Source of the DNA: JBBDRJ01 sp963766295
GTDB lineage: Bacteria; Actinomycetota; JAICYB01
Assembly: GCA_963766295.1 (NCBI GenBank)
Contig: CAVXYW010000001.1
Span: 434,001 to 498,000 of the forward strand
Reading direction: 5' to 3'
Length of the DNA stretch: 64,000 nucleotides
Below are positions 9,290 to 19,733 of this stretch, piece after piece; the first letter of the stretch is position 1, and each line of letters starts with the position of its first letter. Under the pieces are notes generated by a model that did not search any database, was not told where the DNA came from, and saw only the letters and a program-made list of their open reading frames with translations. The translations under genes and the position numbers were made by a program.

Positions 9290-9766
9290 ATGCCTACCGG
9301 CCCGGACCTCATTGCCGTAGTTCTAGGCGCGCTCGCGCTCATCGTTTCCATAGGGGTATTCCTTTCTTTCGCGGCCGTGCGGCGCCGACTGATCATGCTG
9401 CAGGGCCGGGGACGCCAGGAGGACCTGCTCGAGGCGGTTTCCCGACAGGTCGAAGAGGTCCGTGGGTTGCGCACGGACATCAAGCAGCTCGCCGAAGACC
9501 TGCAGACCCTCGCGGAGGCGTTCCGCGGTGCGCTGCAGCGCTTCGCCGTGTACCGCTACGACGCCTTCGAGGACATGGGCGGCCAGCTGTCCTTTTCAGC
9601 AGCGCTGCTTAACGATCATGGAGATGGACTCGTCATTTCCTGCATCAATGGACGCCAGGAGGCGCGCACGTACGCGAAACCCATCCAGCGCGCAACGTCT
9701 GCTTACAACTTGTCTCCCGAGGAGCAGGAGGCGATACGCCTTGCGCTCGCACCGCTGGCGGGTTAG
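9290..9766 (+). CDS. DUF4446 family membrane protein
   Basis: 158 residues: one N-terminal membrane helix (LIAVVLGALALIVSIGVFLSF), a short coiled coil (about 40-80), then a conserved soluble domain with RYDAFEDMGGQLSFSAALL, DGLVISCINGR and YAKPI, the pattern of DUF4446. Biochemical role unknown. A TAGTAT sequence at 9275-9280, nine bases before the ATG, could be the -10 element of a nearly leaderless transcript; no good -35 is seen. Confidence 0.75.
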   Translation: MPTGPDLIAVVLGALALIVSIGVFLSFAAVRRRLIMLQGRGRQEDLLEAVSRQVEEVRGLRTDIKQLAEDLQTLAEAFRGALQRFAVYRYDAFEDMGGQLSFSAALLNDHGDGLVISCINGRQEARTYAKPIQRATSAYNLSPEEQEAIRLALAPLAG

Positions 9767-9775
9767 GACTCGACG

Positions 9776-10683
9776 ATGAGCAAGCCGACCTTCGGTTTCC
9801 TCGGCCCCCCTGGAACGTTCACGCAAGAAGCTGCACTCCAGGTTGTCGACCCCGAGAACGCCGAGCTCATCTACTACCCGTCGGTGGACGAAGTGATCCT
9901 GGCGGTGAACAGCGGCGATGTGCAGCAAGGGATGGTGCCGATCGAGAACTCCGTCGAAGGGACAGTAAACGCCACCGTCGACGCACTAGGTTTCGAGACC
10001 GAAGGGCTGAGCATCCACCGTGAGGTGATCCTCAATGTGCGATTGCATCTGCTCGGCCGCTCGGGAACCGATCTGGGTGCGGTTAAAGAGGTCTACTCGA
10101 TGCCACACGCAACCGCGCAATGCCGGCGTTGGCTCCGGGAAAACATCCCGAGACGCGAAGATCGTCGCAGCCAACTCGACGGCCGAGGCAGCCGGCCGTG
10201 TCGCATACGAAAAGGGTTCGGCGGTTGCGATCGGACCTAACCTGGCAGCGCAGCTTTTCGCTCTCGAGGTCATCGCGCGTGACGTTACCGATCACCCGGA
10301 GGCGGAGACGCGCTTCGTCGTTATCGTCCAAGGAGCCATCACCACCTCCGTCCGGTCGTGACAAGACTTCTCTCGTCGCTTTCATCGCCGAGGACAAACC
10401 CGGTGCATTGCTCGAGATACTCACGGTGTTCGCGGAACGCACGATCAACCTGACCAAGCTCGAGTCCCGACCGACCAAGCGCGTGCTCGGCGAGTACTGC
10501 TTCTTCATCGATCTGGAAGGTCACATCAACGACGGTCCCGTGTCCGACGCGATCAAGATCCTCGATGGGCAGGTGGCCAAGCTGAAGTCGCTGGGTTCGT
10601 ACCCGCGAGCAGTAGGACGCCTGGACGCCGAGCGCCTTGCGCGGCGCGCAAGCGCGGCGCAGGCCCGGCCCGGATCGGAGTAA
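9776..10683 (+). CDS. pheA: Prephenate dehydratase, two frameshifts
   Basis: Converts prephenate to phenylpyruvate in phenylalanine synthesis. The catalytic domain starts FGFLGPPGTFTQEAAL and contains VPIENSVEGTVNATVD, NSTAEAAGRVA and the catalytic ETRFVVI; the C-terminal ACT domain (TSLVAFIAEDKPGALLEIL, LTKLESRPT) is for allosteric Phe control. The frame changes near 10150 and near 10340, each consistent with one extra base. All conserved motifs survive, so the gene is probably intact in the organism. It starts nine bases after the DUF4446 gene and ends seven before serS. Confidence 0.88.
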
Positions 10684-10689
10684 TCGGCG

Positions 10690-11960
10690 GTGCTCGACCT
10701 CAAACGGCTGCGCGACGTGCCCGAGGAGATGCGAGCTGCGCTCGCGCGCCGCGGGGCCGACCGTCTCGTCGACGACGTCCTGGCCGCCGATGAGCGGAGA
10801 CGGGACGTTATCCACAAGATCGAGGACCTGAAGCGCGAGCAAAACGCCGTAACCAAGGAGATCGGGCGTGCAGCGCCTGAGGAACGTGAACCACTGCTCG
10901 AGCAGGCCAAGGACTTCAAGTTTCGAGATCGAAACCCTCGACCCGAAGCTTCGCGATGCGCAGGAGCAGCTGGACATGCTCGCGGCCGGGCTCCCGAATA
11001 TCCCGCACGAATCGGTGCCGGACGGTGAGAGCGACGATGACAACGTCGAGCTGCGACGCTCTGGCGAGCCTGCACAGATCCCGGGAGCCGAAGATCACTT
11101 GGACGTCGGCCGACGACTCGGTGTGATCGATACGGACCGCGCCGCTCGCGCATCTGGTTCACGATTCGGATACCTGTTCGGCGCCGCCGTTCACCTCGAG
11201 TTAGCGCTCATCCGGTTTGCTATGGATCAACTGGCGACCAAAGGCTTCGTACCGGTGGTCACCGCCGGTGCTCGTCCGGCGTGAGGTTATGTACGGCGCC
11301 GGAGCGTTGCCCGGCGACGAAGCGCAGTACTACGTGGTGCAGGACGGGCTTTATCTAACGGGAACGTCGGAACAGGCACTAGCGGCCATACATATGGAAG
11401 AGGAGCTCGACGTCGAAGAGCTGCCCAAGCGCTATGCGGGATTCTCGACGTGCTTCCGTCGCGAAGCCGGTACGTGGGGAAGAGATACGCGGGGGATCTT
11501 CCGCGTCCATCAGTTCGACAAGGTGGAGATGTTTTCCTTCGCCGCGCCGGACGCTTCATGGGACGAACACGATTTCCTCGTAGCGATTCAGGAAGGTCTT
11601 CTGCAAGCGCTCGACATCCCATACCGCGCGATGAACGTGTGTATCGGCGAACTGGGATCCCCGGCCGCGAAGAAGGTCGATCTCGAAGCGTGGTTCCCAG
11701 AACAACGCCGGTACCGGGAGGTTATGTCCTGCTCGAACTGCACGGACTATCAGTCGCGCCGGCTGCAGATCAGATTGAAAGGCAAAGGGGTCAAGGGCAT
11801 GTTGCCCCACACCCTCAATGGAACGGCTTTTGCAGTTCAGCGCACCGTTGCGGCGATCTTGGAGAACTTCCAGGAGGCGGGCGGTGACGTGTCGATCCCT
11901 AAGGTGCTCCATGCCTACATGCCTGAGGGCGTAACAAGGATCTCCTCGGGAGACGCGTAG
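10690..11960 (+). CDS. serS: Seryl-tRNA synthetase, two frameshifts
   Basis: About 422 residues from GTG at 10690. An N-terminal two-helix coiled-coil arm (LKRLRDVPEEMRAAL onward) precedes the class II core: LYLTGTSEQALAA, motif 2 CFRREAGTWGRDTRGIFRVHQFDKVE spread over its usual length, and motif 3 NGTAFAVQRTVAAILE. The reading frame shifts at the TTT run 10921-10923 and again near 11264; deleting one base at each restores the gene. An essential enzyme broken twice argues for sequence error. It lies directly upstream of two tRNA-Ser genes it would charge. Confidence 0.9.
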
Positions 11961-11976
11961 TCGCCGAGCGACTTTT
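11959..11976 (+). terminator. Weak hairpin terminator after serS
   Basis: AGTCG (11959-11963) pairs with CGACT (11969-11973) around a five-base loop and is followed by a short T-run. The stem overlaps the serS TAG stop. Only 5 bp, so tentative. Confidence 0.35.
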
Positions 11977-11996
11977 GGCCGCCTTACGCTGATAGC

Positions 11997-12081
11997 GGAG
12001 GAGTGGCCGAGCGGACGAAGGTCCCCGCCTTGAAAGCGGGTGTGCTGAAAGGCACCGTGGGTTCGAATCCCACCTCCTCCG
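11997..12081 (+). tRNA. tRNA-Ser(TGA)
   Basis: Acceptor GGAGGAG (11997-12003) pairs with CTCCTCC (12074-12080), discriminator G. Anticodon stem CCCGC/GCGGG with loop CTTGAAA gives anticodon TGA. A long variable arm (class II tRNA) is present. No encoded CCA. It sits 36 bases after serS. Confidence 0.96.
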
Positions 12082-12138
12082 CTCATCTGCCTAATCGTGG
12101 CCGACCAACGAGCGGTCCCTACAATCAATTAGGTAAAT

Positions 12139-12229
12139 GGAGGAGTCGCATAGTCCGGCCTAGTGCGCCCGCCTGCTAAGCGGGTTGGGGGTGAAAGCTC
12201 CCTCGCGGGTTCAAATCCCGCCTCCTCCG
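12139..12229 (+). tRNA. tRNA-Ser(GCT)
   Basis: Same acceptor GGAGGAG/CTCCTCC as the preceding tRNA. Anticodon stem CCCGC/GCGGG with loop CTGCTAA gives anticodon GCT, reading AGC/AGU. Extended variable arm; discriminator G; no encoded CCA. Confidence 0.95.
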
Positions 12230-12289
12230 CTGCACTTTGAGTACCGTGTGTCGTTCAATGGGGCCGCTAAAGCGGCATCCTGAATTGTT

Positions 12290-12363
12290 GCGCCCGTAGC
12301 TCAACTGGACAGAGCGTCTGGCTACGGACCAGGAGGCTGGGGGTTCGAGTCCCTCCGGGCGCG
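12290..12363 (+). tRNA. tRNA-Arg(ACG)
   Basis: Acceptor GCGCCCG (12290-12296) pairs with CGGGCGC (12356-12362), discriminator G. Loop CTACGGA on stem TCTGG/CCAGG gives anticodon ACG, the species whose A34 is converted to inosine by TadA, encoded at 33.4 kb. No encoded CCA. Confidence 0.96.
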
Positions 12364-12404
12364 CTTGACCATCTATCCATGCGATTTAGGCGCCCGGCAG
12401 GAAA

Positions 12405-14582
12405 ATGACGCCTCCACGTAAGCGAAAGCCGACAGGCCGGACGAGCGGACCTTTTCTTTCGCGTAAGGAAGCCGCGGAGCGAGCCGGCGTGCACGTGAAC
12501 AGCATCGCGGCCTGGGAACGCAAGGGATTGCTGACCGTCCATCAGATCGAAGTGGACGGAGCGACGGAGTCCCGGATCGAACAACGTGAACTGGATCGGG
12601 TTCTCGCAGAGCGCAGCGGATCCGGCACAGCGGCGGCAGAAAAGAAGCGTTCGAGCAGGGCTGCCCCCACGGACGAGGACCTGGCCGAAAAACTGAAAGT
12701 CGAAATCAAGGCGCGAGAAGAAGCCGAACGGCGTCTTCGAAAAGTAGCCGAACGTGCTCATGTCGAGCGAGAAGCGGTGCGGAAGGCAAGAGCTGAAGCA
12801 GATCGCGTGGTCAGGTCCCATGAGTTGGAAGGCGAACAGCCGAGGCGTGAGTGGGAGGAGATCGAGGCCGCTCGCTCAGCTCTCGCTCAAGAGGCCGAAG
12901 TGTTGGATCGTTCTCGCCAGGAGTTGATCGACTGGCGCCAGCAGATGATGGACGAGAACGACAGTGCACGCCATGCGATCAACGCCGAGAGCAAGGCAAT
13001 CCATGACGAACGGCAAGCGCTAGAGGCGGAACGCACCGCGTTAGTTGAATCCCTTCGAGCACGCGAGAGCGAACGCTCCCAGATACAGGCCAATGCAGAG
13101 ACGCAGGGTAGCCAGCTATCGGCGGAACTTGAGCGCCAAAACGAGGAGTTGCGCGCGCAGTCGGTGATGGAGCGGCGGGCACTCGAAGAGGCCGCCGTCA
13201 GGGAGCAGGAAGCCATCCGCCTCCGAGACGAAGAGTCCCAATCGCGCAGCGCCGCTGAGGGACGCGAGGCGGAAGCCGTTTCTGCCATTGAAGCCCACGA
13301 GGATGCTCGGAGGGTTGCTGAGGAGCAAGCGCAATCGGCGACGGCAGAAGCGCAGAGACAAACGGATGCTCGAACCGAAGCCGAGACTCGTGCTGAAGAG
13401 TCCAAGCGAGAGGCCGACGAGTTGCGTGTGCAGCTCTCGCAAGAGATCGAGTCCCTGAGGTCCGAGCTCAACCAGGAAAGAGCTCGCCGTGAAGCGGCCG
13501 AAGCTCGGGCTGTGACCTCCGACGAGACGGTCGAAGAGGTTCGCGGAAACCACGAAAGCGAGCGCCAAGCTCGAGAAGAGGCAGAGCAACGCGCGGAGGC
13601 GGCGGAGCTGCGCGAGCGAGAAGCGCTTGCCAACGCACAACGTGAAAGCGAAGAGCGCAACGCTGCCGAGATCCGCGCGCAGACGGCCATTCGCGCATCG
13701 GAGGATGAGAGAGAAGCTCGCGACACGGCGGAGGAAGAGGAGCAGCGAGTCCGGGGGGCGCTTGAAGAGCGTCTGCAGGAGGTAGAAGCGCGGATCGCCG
13801 ACGCAGAGGCTCGTGCCGTCACCGCAACCGAAGAAGCCGCCAAAGACAGGGAGTCTCGCCAAGCGGCCGACGACCGAGCCGCGCAGGCGCTAGAGGAAGC
13901 TAGGGTCGCCGCGGAAGAAGCTCAGACCGAGAGGCAGGGCCGCTGGGCGGCGGAGCGCCGCGAGCAAGCAGCAATCGAGGCGATCGATGCCGAGCGTGAG
14001 GCTCGAAGTGAAGCGGCGCGACGAGCGCAGGAAGCTAACGAGGCCACGCTAGCCGAGGCTCAAGCTCGTTCGGTTGCCGAAGAGGCCGTAAAAGAAGCAA
14101 CGGAGCAGGCCCGTTTGGAAAGTGTTGCACGCACTGAGGCCGAGCAACGAGCGCAGAGCGCGCTCGAGCAAGCGCAACGCGAGCGCGAGAAGCGAGAGGA
14201 CGCCGAGCGCCACGTCGAGGCTGCACTCGAAGAAGCGCGGACCGAGCGCGAACGCGGAAAAGGCGAGTGGGCCGGACGAGAAGAAGCACTGCGAGAGGAG
14301 ATCCAAAGGCTCGATGACGCGCTCGCGGACTCCTTGCGCAAGCAGGGCCGGCTCGAGGCGACCGCACGAGAGCAAGAGGAGAAGATCAACGCTCTTCGTG
14401 CTGCACTTAGAGAGCTGCAGCGCGATCAGATGCTCGGAGCCCCGACGAACGATGATCCGGGTGAAGAGTCACCGGCGAGGCGAGAACCATCTGTCCCTCA
14501 AGCTAAGTCCACGAAAGCCACCTTCCGCGAGCTACGCGAGCGAGCTGCGCGATATCTTCGGGACGAAGGCTCGGACGTTTGA
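12405..14582 (+). CDS. HTH-domain protein with about 600-residue coiled coil
   Basis: 725 residues. Residues about 15-70 form a MerR/excisionase-like helix-turn-helix (FLSRKEAAERAGVHVNSIAAWERKGLL, then the ESRIEQRELDRVL wing region). From about 85 to 680 the protein is almost only Glu, Arg, Ala and Gln in long heptad-like runs such as REAAEARAVTSDE and AEQRAEAAELRERE, a continuous coiled coil without visible breaks. The tail is Pro-rich then basic. No signal peptide or membrane helix, so cytoplasmic. It could tie DNA or a small ligand to a filament; no function is known to me. It stands between the tRNAs and the glycan operon. Confidence 0.8.
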   Translation: MTPPRKRKPTGRTSGPFLSRKEAAERAGVHVNSIAAWERKGLLTVHQIEVDGATESRIEQRELDRVLAERSGSGTAAAEKKRSSRAAPTDEDLAEKLKVEIKAREEAERRLRKVAERAHVEREAVRKARAEADRVVRSHELEGEQPRREWEEIEAARSALAQEAEVLDRSRQELIDWRQQMMDENDSARHAINAESKAIHDERQALEAERTALVESLRARESERSQIQANAETQGSQLSAELERQNEELRAQSVMERRALEEAAVREQEAIRLRDEESQSRSAAEGREAEAVSAIEAHEDARRVAEEQAQSATAEAQRQTDARTEAETRAEESKREADELRVQLSQEIESLRSELNQERARREAAEARAVTSDETVEEVRGNHESERQAREEAEQRAEAAELREREALANAQRESEERNAAEIRAQTAIRASEDEREARDTAEEEEQRVRGALEERLQEVEARIADAEARAVTATEEAAKDRESRQAADDRAAQALEEARVAAEEAQTERQGRWAAERREQAAIEAIDAEREARSEAARRAQEANEATLAEAQARSVAEEAVKEATEQARLESVARTEAEQRAQSALEQAQREREKREDAERHVEAALEEARTERERGKGEWAGREEALREEIQRLDDALADSLRKQGRLEATAREQEEKINALRAALRELQRDQMLGAPTNDDPGEESPARREPSVPQAKSTKATFRELRERAARYLRDEGSDV

Positions 14583-14636
14583 ACGCAGCTTTCCTAGTCG
14601 GAAACCCAAAGTCTGCGCGGGTTTGAGAAAGACGAA

Positions 14637-16808
14637 GTGAAAACACGTCGCCGAGAGCTGCTGCCGGTCGCGCTCGTCGCTCTTGCGATCGTCCTGAATC
14701 TCATAGCGTTGAGCGCGCAAAAGCTCTCCGTCCAGAACCTCAACGACAGCGACGTTCACCTGCAGATGATCCGGTGGGCCGAGTTCCGCATCGGCTCGGG
14801 CAACACGCCCTTCGATGGCTGGTTCCCGTTCCTGCAGCTCGGCTCCCCCTTCTTCCATCACTACCAAAGCCTTCCGCACATCATCGCCGGATTCTTTGCC
14901 GTTCCGTTCAATGCGCAAGACGTTTTCGGCTGGAGTCTGTATCTACTGCTCTCGTTCTGGCCGCTGTGCATCTACATCTCAGCGCGCTTGATGGGACTGA
15001 ATCAGTGGACGGCGGCTCTCGCGGGCTTCATCTCGCCGGTCATAGCAAGTGTGACCGGTCTGGGATTTGAGCACGCTTCTTACTCCTGGCAGGGATATGG
15101 AGTGTGGTCCCAACTGTGGGGCATGTGGCTGCTCCCTCTTAGTTGGGGCTTCGCGTGGAAGTGCGTTCGAGAGGGGAAGTCGTACGTGCCCGCGGCTTTG
15201 ACGTTGGCCCTGACGTTCTCGATGCACCTCATCACCTCGCTCTTCGGGCTGATGTGGATCGTGGTCCTGCTCCTTGCGAAGCCCAGCGAGCTTCGCGAGC
15301 GCGGAAAGCGGGCTGCGATCCTTGCCACCTCAGGCGTGTTGATCGGGTCCTGGTTGCTCGTGCCCTTCATCTTGGACAACAAGTGGACGGGAGCGACCGA
15401 GTACGGCCCGGGCACGCCGATATTCGACTCTTACGGTGCAGGAAGGGTGTTGTCCTGGTTGTTTACAGGAGAACTCTTCGACGTAGGCCGTTTGCCGATC
15501 GTGACCGTCCTGCTCGGTATCGGTTTCGTCGTTGGGCTGCTGCGATTTCGTCGCGAGGAGCTGTCACGCGCGCTCGTCATCGCGTTCACGGTGAGTCTTC
15601 TCCTGTACTTCGGGATGCCGACGTTCGGATGGATCCTCCGATTCCTTCCTTTGATCGACAACATCCCGCTCGAGAGATTCGTTCTGGCTGTCCACATGTC
15701 CGGGATCCTGCTGGCCGCGATGGGGCTTCGATACGTTGTTAACGCAGCACGTGGGATACCGCGCGCTATGTCGCGACTCTCGGGTGTTCGCTGGGCTCCC
15801 GCCGGCGCTGTAATCCTTGTATGTCTGTTGCTTCTTCTTCCCGTCTGGATCAATCGGATCTCCGGCGACAGGCAGGGTGGGTCGTGGGTGAAGAGCCAGA
15901 TCGCGGCCGACCGTTTGGACGGCGCGAACGTGAAAACTCTCATCGACCGCATCCGTTCCATGGGAGGCGGACGAACGTATGCAGGTTTGCGAGCGAACTG
16001 GGGTGGTCAATACAAGGTGGGATCGGCCACGGTTTACTCGATCTTGGCCAACAACGACATCGATGCGATCGGCTTCACGCTGCGCACACCGTCGCTTTCA
16101 TCGAACATCGAGGTGCGGTTCGACGAAGGCAATCCGGCGCACTACGAGATGCTCAACGTGCGCTACCTGATGATCCCCGCAGACAGGCGGCCGCCGGTAA
16201 AAGCGGAGTTGTTGGGGAGAGCAGGAAATCACACGCTCTGGCAACGCGATACGACCGGCTACTTCGACGTCATCGACACCTCGGGCACCGTAACGGCCGA
16301 CCGAGCCACCTTGGGACCGGCGATGACGGAGTTCCTGCGGTCGACCAATCCCAGCCGGCACGTCTACCCGACCGTCGCTTTCAACGGCCGACCGGCGGCG
16401 AAACCTACGGTGCAAGGCCGCGCGCCGGATTCGCGTGCGGGCACGGTGGTCGAGTCGTCGGAGGATCCGCGCAATGGTGTGTATTCGGCAACTATCGAGG
16501 CGGAGCGGAAAGCGGTGGTGTTGTTGAAATCGTCCTTCGACCCGGGATGGTCGGTCGAGGTGGACGGAAAGAGTGCGACGCCGCAGATGATCGGGCCTTC
16601 GTTCGTCGGTGTGGAGGTTCCGTCCGGCCGGCACGATGTGAGGTTTGTCTACAGAGTGATTTCTTACCACTGGATCCTGTTCCTCCTTGCAGCGTTGACA
16701 CTCATGGCCCTTGTCTTCCGCGACAGGATCGCAGCGAGGTTCGCCGTGCGCCGCGGCATGGGACAGCGCTCCTCGGTTGCGGAAGTCGAAGAGCCTTCGC
16801 TGACGTGA
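14637..16808 (+). CDS. Large polytopic membrane protein, PTPS-related/YfhO-like (copy A)
   Basis: 723 residues from GTG at 14637. About ten membrane helices occupy residues 1-410, then a roughly 280-residue probably extracytoplasmic domain (SYHWI marks the last helix near 690). Landmarks NLNDSDVHLQMIRWAEF, DGWFPFLQLGSPFFHHY, WSQLWGMWLLPLSW and FTGELFDVG recur in copy B at 21.4 kb. The family is annotated as 6-pyruvoyl-tetrahydropterin-synthase-related membrane proteins and resembles YfhO-type GT-C transferases, so transfer of a lipid-linked sugar outside the membrane is plausible. First gene of a coupled cluster; its stop overlaps the next GTG. Confidence 0.78.
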   Translation: MKTRRRELLPVALVALAIVLNLIALSAQKLSVQNLNDSDVHLQMIRWAEFRIGSGNTPFDGWFPFLQLGSPFFHHYQSLPHIIAGFFAVPFNAQDVFGWSLYLLLSFWPLCIYISARLMGLNQWTAALAGFISPVIASVTGLGFEHASYSWQGYGVWSQLWGMWLLPLSWGFAWKCVREGKSYVPAALTLALTFSMHLITSLFGLMWIVVLLLAKPSELRERGKRAAILATSGVLIGSWLLVPFILDNKWTGATEYGPGTPIFDSYGAGRVLSWLFTGELFDVGRLPIVTVLLGIGFVVGLLRFRREELSRALVIAFTVSLLLYFGMPTFGWILRFLPLIDNIPLERFVLAVHMSGILLAAMGLRYVVNAARGIPRAMSRLSGVRWAPAGAVILVCLLLLLPVWINRISGDRQGGSWVKSQIAADRLDGANVKTLIDRIRSMGGGRTYAGLRANWGGQYKVGSATVYSILANNDIDAIGFTLRTPSLSSNIEVRFDEGNPAHYEMLNVRYLMIPADRRPPVKAELLGRAGNHTLWQRDTTGYFDVIDTSGTVTADRATLGPAMTEFLRSTNPSRHVYPTVAFNGRPAAKPTVQGRAPDSRAGTVVESSEDPRNGVYSATIEAERKAVVLLKSSFDPGWSVEVDGKSATPQMIGPSFVGVEVPSGRHDVRFVYRVISYHWILFLLAALTLMALVFRDRIAARFAVRRGMGQRSSVAEVEEPSLT

Positions 16809-17397
16809 CGGAGAACTTCGATTACTCCAAGCGACTGCAACGTCTCGAGCTGGCCCGATGGAAGCGCGTGCTCGACGTGCAACGTCCGTACCGGAAGAAT
16901 CTCCAGCGCCTGAGGTTGGGCTTCACCCTCGACGTGGGCTGCGGAATAGGACGGAACCTACTTCACCTGGCCGGCAATGGAGTCGGTGTCGATCACAACG
17001 CCGATTCGATATCCGTCGCGCGAACGCGTGGGCTTGAGGCGTATCTGCCGGAAGAGTTCAAGCAGTCACCTCATGCCAAAGCGGAAAGTTTGATTCGCTT
17101 CCTTGTGCACACGTGGTCGAGCACATGACGACATCCGAGGCGATCGGGCTACTCAGTGAGTATTTGCCCAATGTGAAAAGGCTTGGGCGCGTCGTTGTGA
17201 TAGTTCCGCAGGAAGTCGGCTTTCGTTCCGATGCGACGCACGTCCGATTCGTGGACTTCGACGACTTGGCGGAATTAGCTCGTACCGCCGGCTTGGATGT
17301 CGAGCGTGTGTACTCGCAGCCATTTCGGAGGTTCGTGGGCAAGGTGTTCAAGCACAACGAGTCCATCCTCGTTGCCCGCGTTCCCTCCAGCGCGTGA
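16805..17397 (+). CDS. Class I SAM-dependent methyltransferase, one frameshift
   Basis: About 197 residues. GTG at 16805 overlaps the previous stop (GTGA). Motif I TLDVGCGIGRNLLHLAG and the acidic GVDHNADS bind S-adenosylmethionine; a later segment in another frame gives AHVVEHMTTSEAIGLL and VVVIVPQEVGFRSDATHVRF, typical of methyltransferases next to polysaccharide genes. One base is missing near 17089 (GCGGAAAG would be GCGGGAAAG). Probably methylates a sugar or lipid-linked glycan, judged by context only. Confidence 0.82.
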
Positions 17398-18718
17398 CTG
17401 GAGAGCTAATGAGCCGGCGCAGTCCCCTTCCCGAGGGTGCACTTGCCGTTGGGGCCGGGCTCGTTGTGAACGGAGCGATGGCCTACGGGTTCCTTCTCCT
17501 GACGGCGCGAGCGCTATCGCCGGCGGATTATTCGTCGCTTTCGGTTCTTTGGGCTGTCTCTTTCACCATCGGGCCCGGACTGTTTTTTCCGCTGGAACAA
17601 GAGCTGGCCCGCGTCGTTGCCGCCCGAAGAGAACACGGCCTCGGCGCCAGCGGCGTCGTTCGCCAGGCCGCGCTGGCAGGTGGCGTTTTCGTCGTGCTGT
17701 TGATCGCTGCTGCAGTGGCAGTCCGCGGGCTTCTGATAGATCGGTTGTTCACCGACTACGCAACGCTCGCACTTGCGCTCGTTTTGTCCTTCGTCAGCTT
17801 CTTTGTACTGCATGTGATCCGCGGCGTTCTGTCGGGCTCCCGGAGCTTCGTGTCTTACGGAGTCGTTTCGGCTGGAGAAGGCCTGGCGCGTATGGGAGTT
17901 TGTGTCGTCCTGTACTTGGTTGGCTCGAACGCGCCGGGTCCATATGGCATAGCTCTCACACTCGCGCCTTTGGTTGCGTTGCTCGTGTTCATCCGCCGCG
18001 TCAGATTTGTCGATGGCGGTCCAACAATCGAATGGGTGAAGCTGGGCGAGCAGATCGGTTTTCTCCTGGTCGGAAGGTCTTTTCTCTGCTGCTCGTAAAT
18101 CTCGGGCCGGTCGCGGTTCAGCTATTGGCTCGACCGGAGGAGAGCGACGCTGCCGGCCGTTTCCTTGCTTCACTCGTGGTCACAAGGGTGCCGCTCTTCA
18201 TGTTCTTTGCCGTGCAGGCCGCTCTGCTACCTAAGCTTGCCGCGCAGGCGAGCCTTGGTCGATTCCAGGAGTTCCGGTCGACGATCGGTCGGCTCGTCTT
18301 CGCGCTCGTGGTTGTTGGTGTTGTGGCGGTTGGCGGCGCCTTCGTAATCGGTGGATTCATCGTACGAACGCTCTTCGGTGCTGCCTACGAGCTTCCAAGC
18401 GTAGACCTCGCGCTGCTGGCTGCTGCCGCCTCGTTTTTCATCTTGGCTTTGGCTATGGCATCGGCTCTTATTGCGCTGAAAGGTCCGGCGCTAGCGGCTG
18501 CCGCCTGGCTGGCCGGAAACGTCGCGTATGTCGTGGTCATCGCACTCGGATCCGACCTGTTCGTACGTGTTGAAGTGGGCTTCCTTATCGGGTCGGCCAT
18601 CTCCGCAGTAGTGATGGGAATGCTGCTCCGTTTGCGTCTTGCTTCTCCGGACAAACTCCTAACCGCGCGCGGACCGGAAGTGGCAGCAACCATCCCGCCG
18701 GTCGTGATCGAGCCGTGA
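17394..18718 (+). CDS. Polysaccharide flippase (Wzx/MATE-like), one frameshift
   Basis: About 440 residues with 12 or so hydrophobic segments and few charged loops, as in the MOP-superfamily exporters that flip lipid-linked oligosaccharides. N-terminal part: AYGFLLLTARALSPADYSSL and GPGLFFPLEQELARVVAARR, characteristic of this group. The frame changes near 18073 (GGAAG-GTC), one base short, after which LLLVNLGPVAVQLLA continues to IPPVVIEP. GTG at 17394 overlaps the upstream stop (GTGA); ATG at 17409 is an alternative start. Confidence 0.82.
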
Positions 18719-19732
18719 CGCTGGTCAGCGCAGTTGTCCTTGCGTGGCAGGACGAACCCTGGCTCGAGGAATGCATTGACGCTCTCAGCGCAACCGAAGG
18801 TGTGGATGTCGAGATCCTCGTTGTCGACAACGGCTGCACCGACGGTGCCGTTGAGGAACTAAGGGAGCGCAGCAACGTCCGAGTCTTCACAGCGGACGAG
18901 AACCTCGGGTTTGCCGGTGGTTGCAACTTCGGTGCGCGGCACGCGTCCGGTTCCGTTTTGGTTTTCGTCAACAGCGACGCGATAGTCAGGCCCTACACTC
19001 TCCAGGAGCTCGTCAAATCCTGCTCACCGCCCGACGTGGCAATCGCGAGCGCCAGCGTGCGTCTTGCCGAGGAACCGGATCGGATCAACACAGCAGGTAA
19101 CCCGATCCACTACTTGGGTTTTAGCTGGACCGGAGGTATTGGCGAGTCGGCCGACCATTACTCGAGCCCGCGGATGATCGCCGGTGCCACTGGTAGTTGC
19201 ATGGCGCTGCGCCGAGAAGCTTGGGAAGAGCTCGAAGGATTTTGTGAGGAGTTTTTCGCCTATCACGAAGACGCCGAGATCAGTTGGAGGGCGTGGATCT
19301 CCGGCAAGAAGGTGGTCTATGCTCCCGAAGCGGTCGTGTTGCATCACTACGAGCCTTCTCGCAATCGCGAGAAGAGCTACCTGGTCGAGCGTAACCGGGC
19401 GGTTTTCGTCCTGACTCTTTATGAGCGCAGGACGCTGCTGCTTCTACTGCCGCTGCTCCTTGCCGTCGAGCTGGGCCTGCTGATGGTCTCTGCGATCCAG
19501 GGTTGGTTGCCCGAGAAGGTTCGCGGGATCAGATGGCTGCTGAGCCATATCCGTTGGCTGCGGGAACGAAGATCCCATGGTTCAGCAGGTGCGATCAGTC
19601 GCGGACAGAGACGTGTCTGCCCTCCTCTCCTCGGCGCTTGCCGAAGAACTCGTGCCCAGACCTGTCGCATTGGTCGGTAATCCTTTCCTGGCTGCTTACT
19701 GGTGGTTTGTTCGAAGAGCCCTAAAATTCTGA
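18715..19732 (+). CDS. GT2 family glycosyltransferase (rhamnosyltransferase-like), one frameshift
   Basis: GT-A fold inverting transferase. The first 200 residues carry VSAVVLAWQDEPWLEECI, the acidic VDNGC, NLGFAGGCNFG, the VNSDA metal site and a HEDAEISWRAW acceptor helix as in dTDP-rhamnosyl transferases. A hydrophobic segment (LLLLLPLLLAVELGLLMV) near 245 suggests membrane attachment. At about 19570 the frame moves by one; the true C-terminus then reads through LAEELVPRPVALVGNPF to RRALKF and TGA at 19730-19732. Start GTG overlaps the flippase stop (GTGA). Confidence 0.83.
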
Positions 19733-19733
19733 G

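Noticed and set aside
9776..11960. pheA and serS as true pseudogenes
   Set aside because: Every catalytic motif is retained across the shifts, each is fixed by one base, and serS is indispensable; sequence error explains it better.
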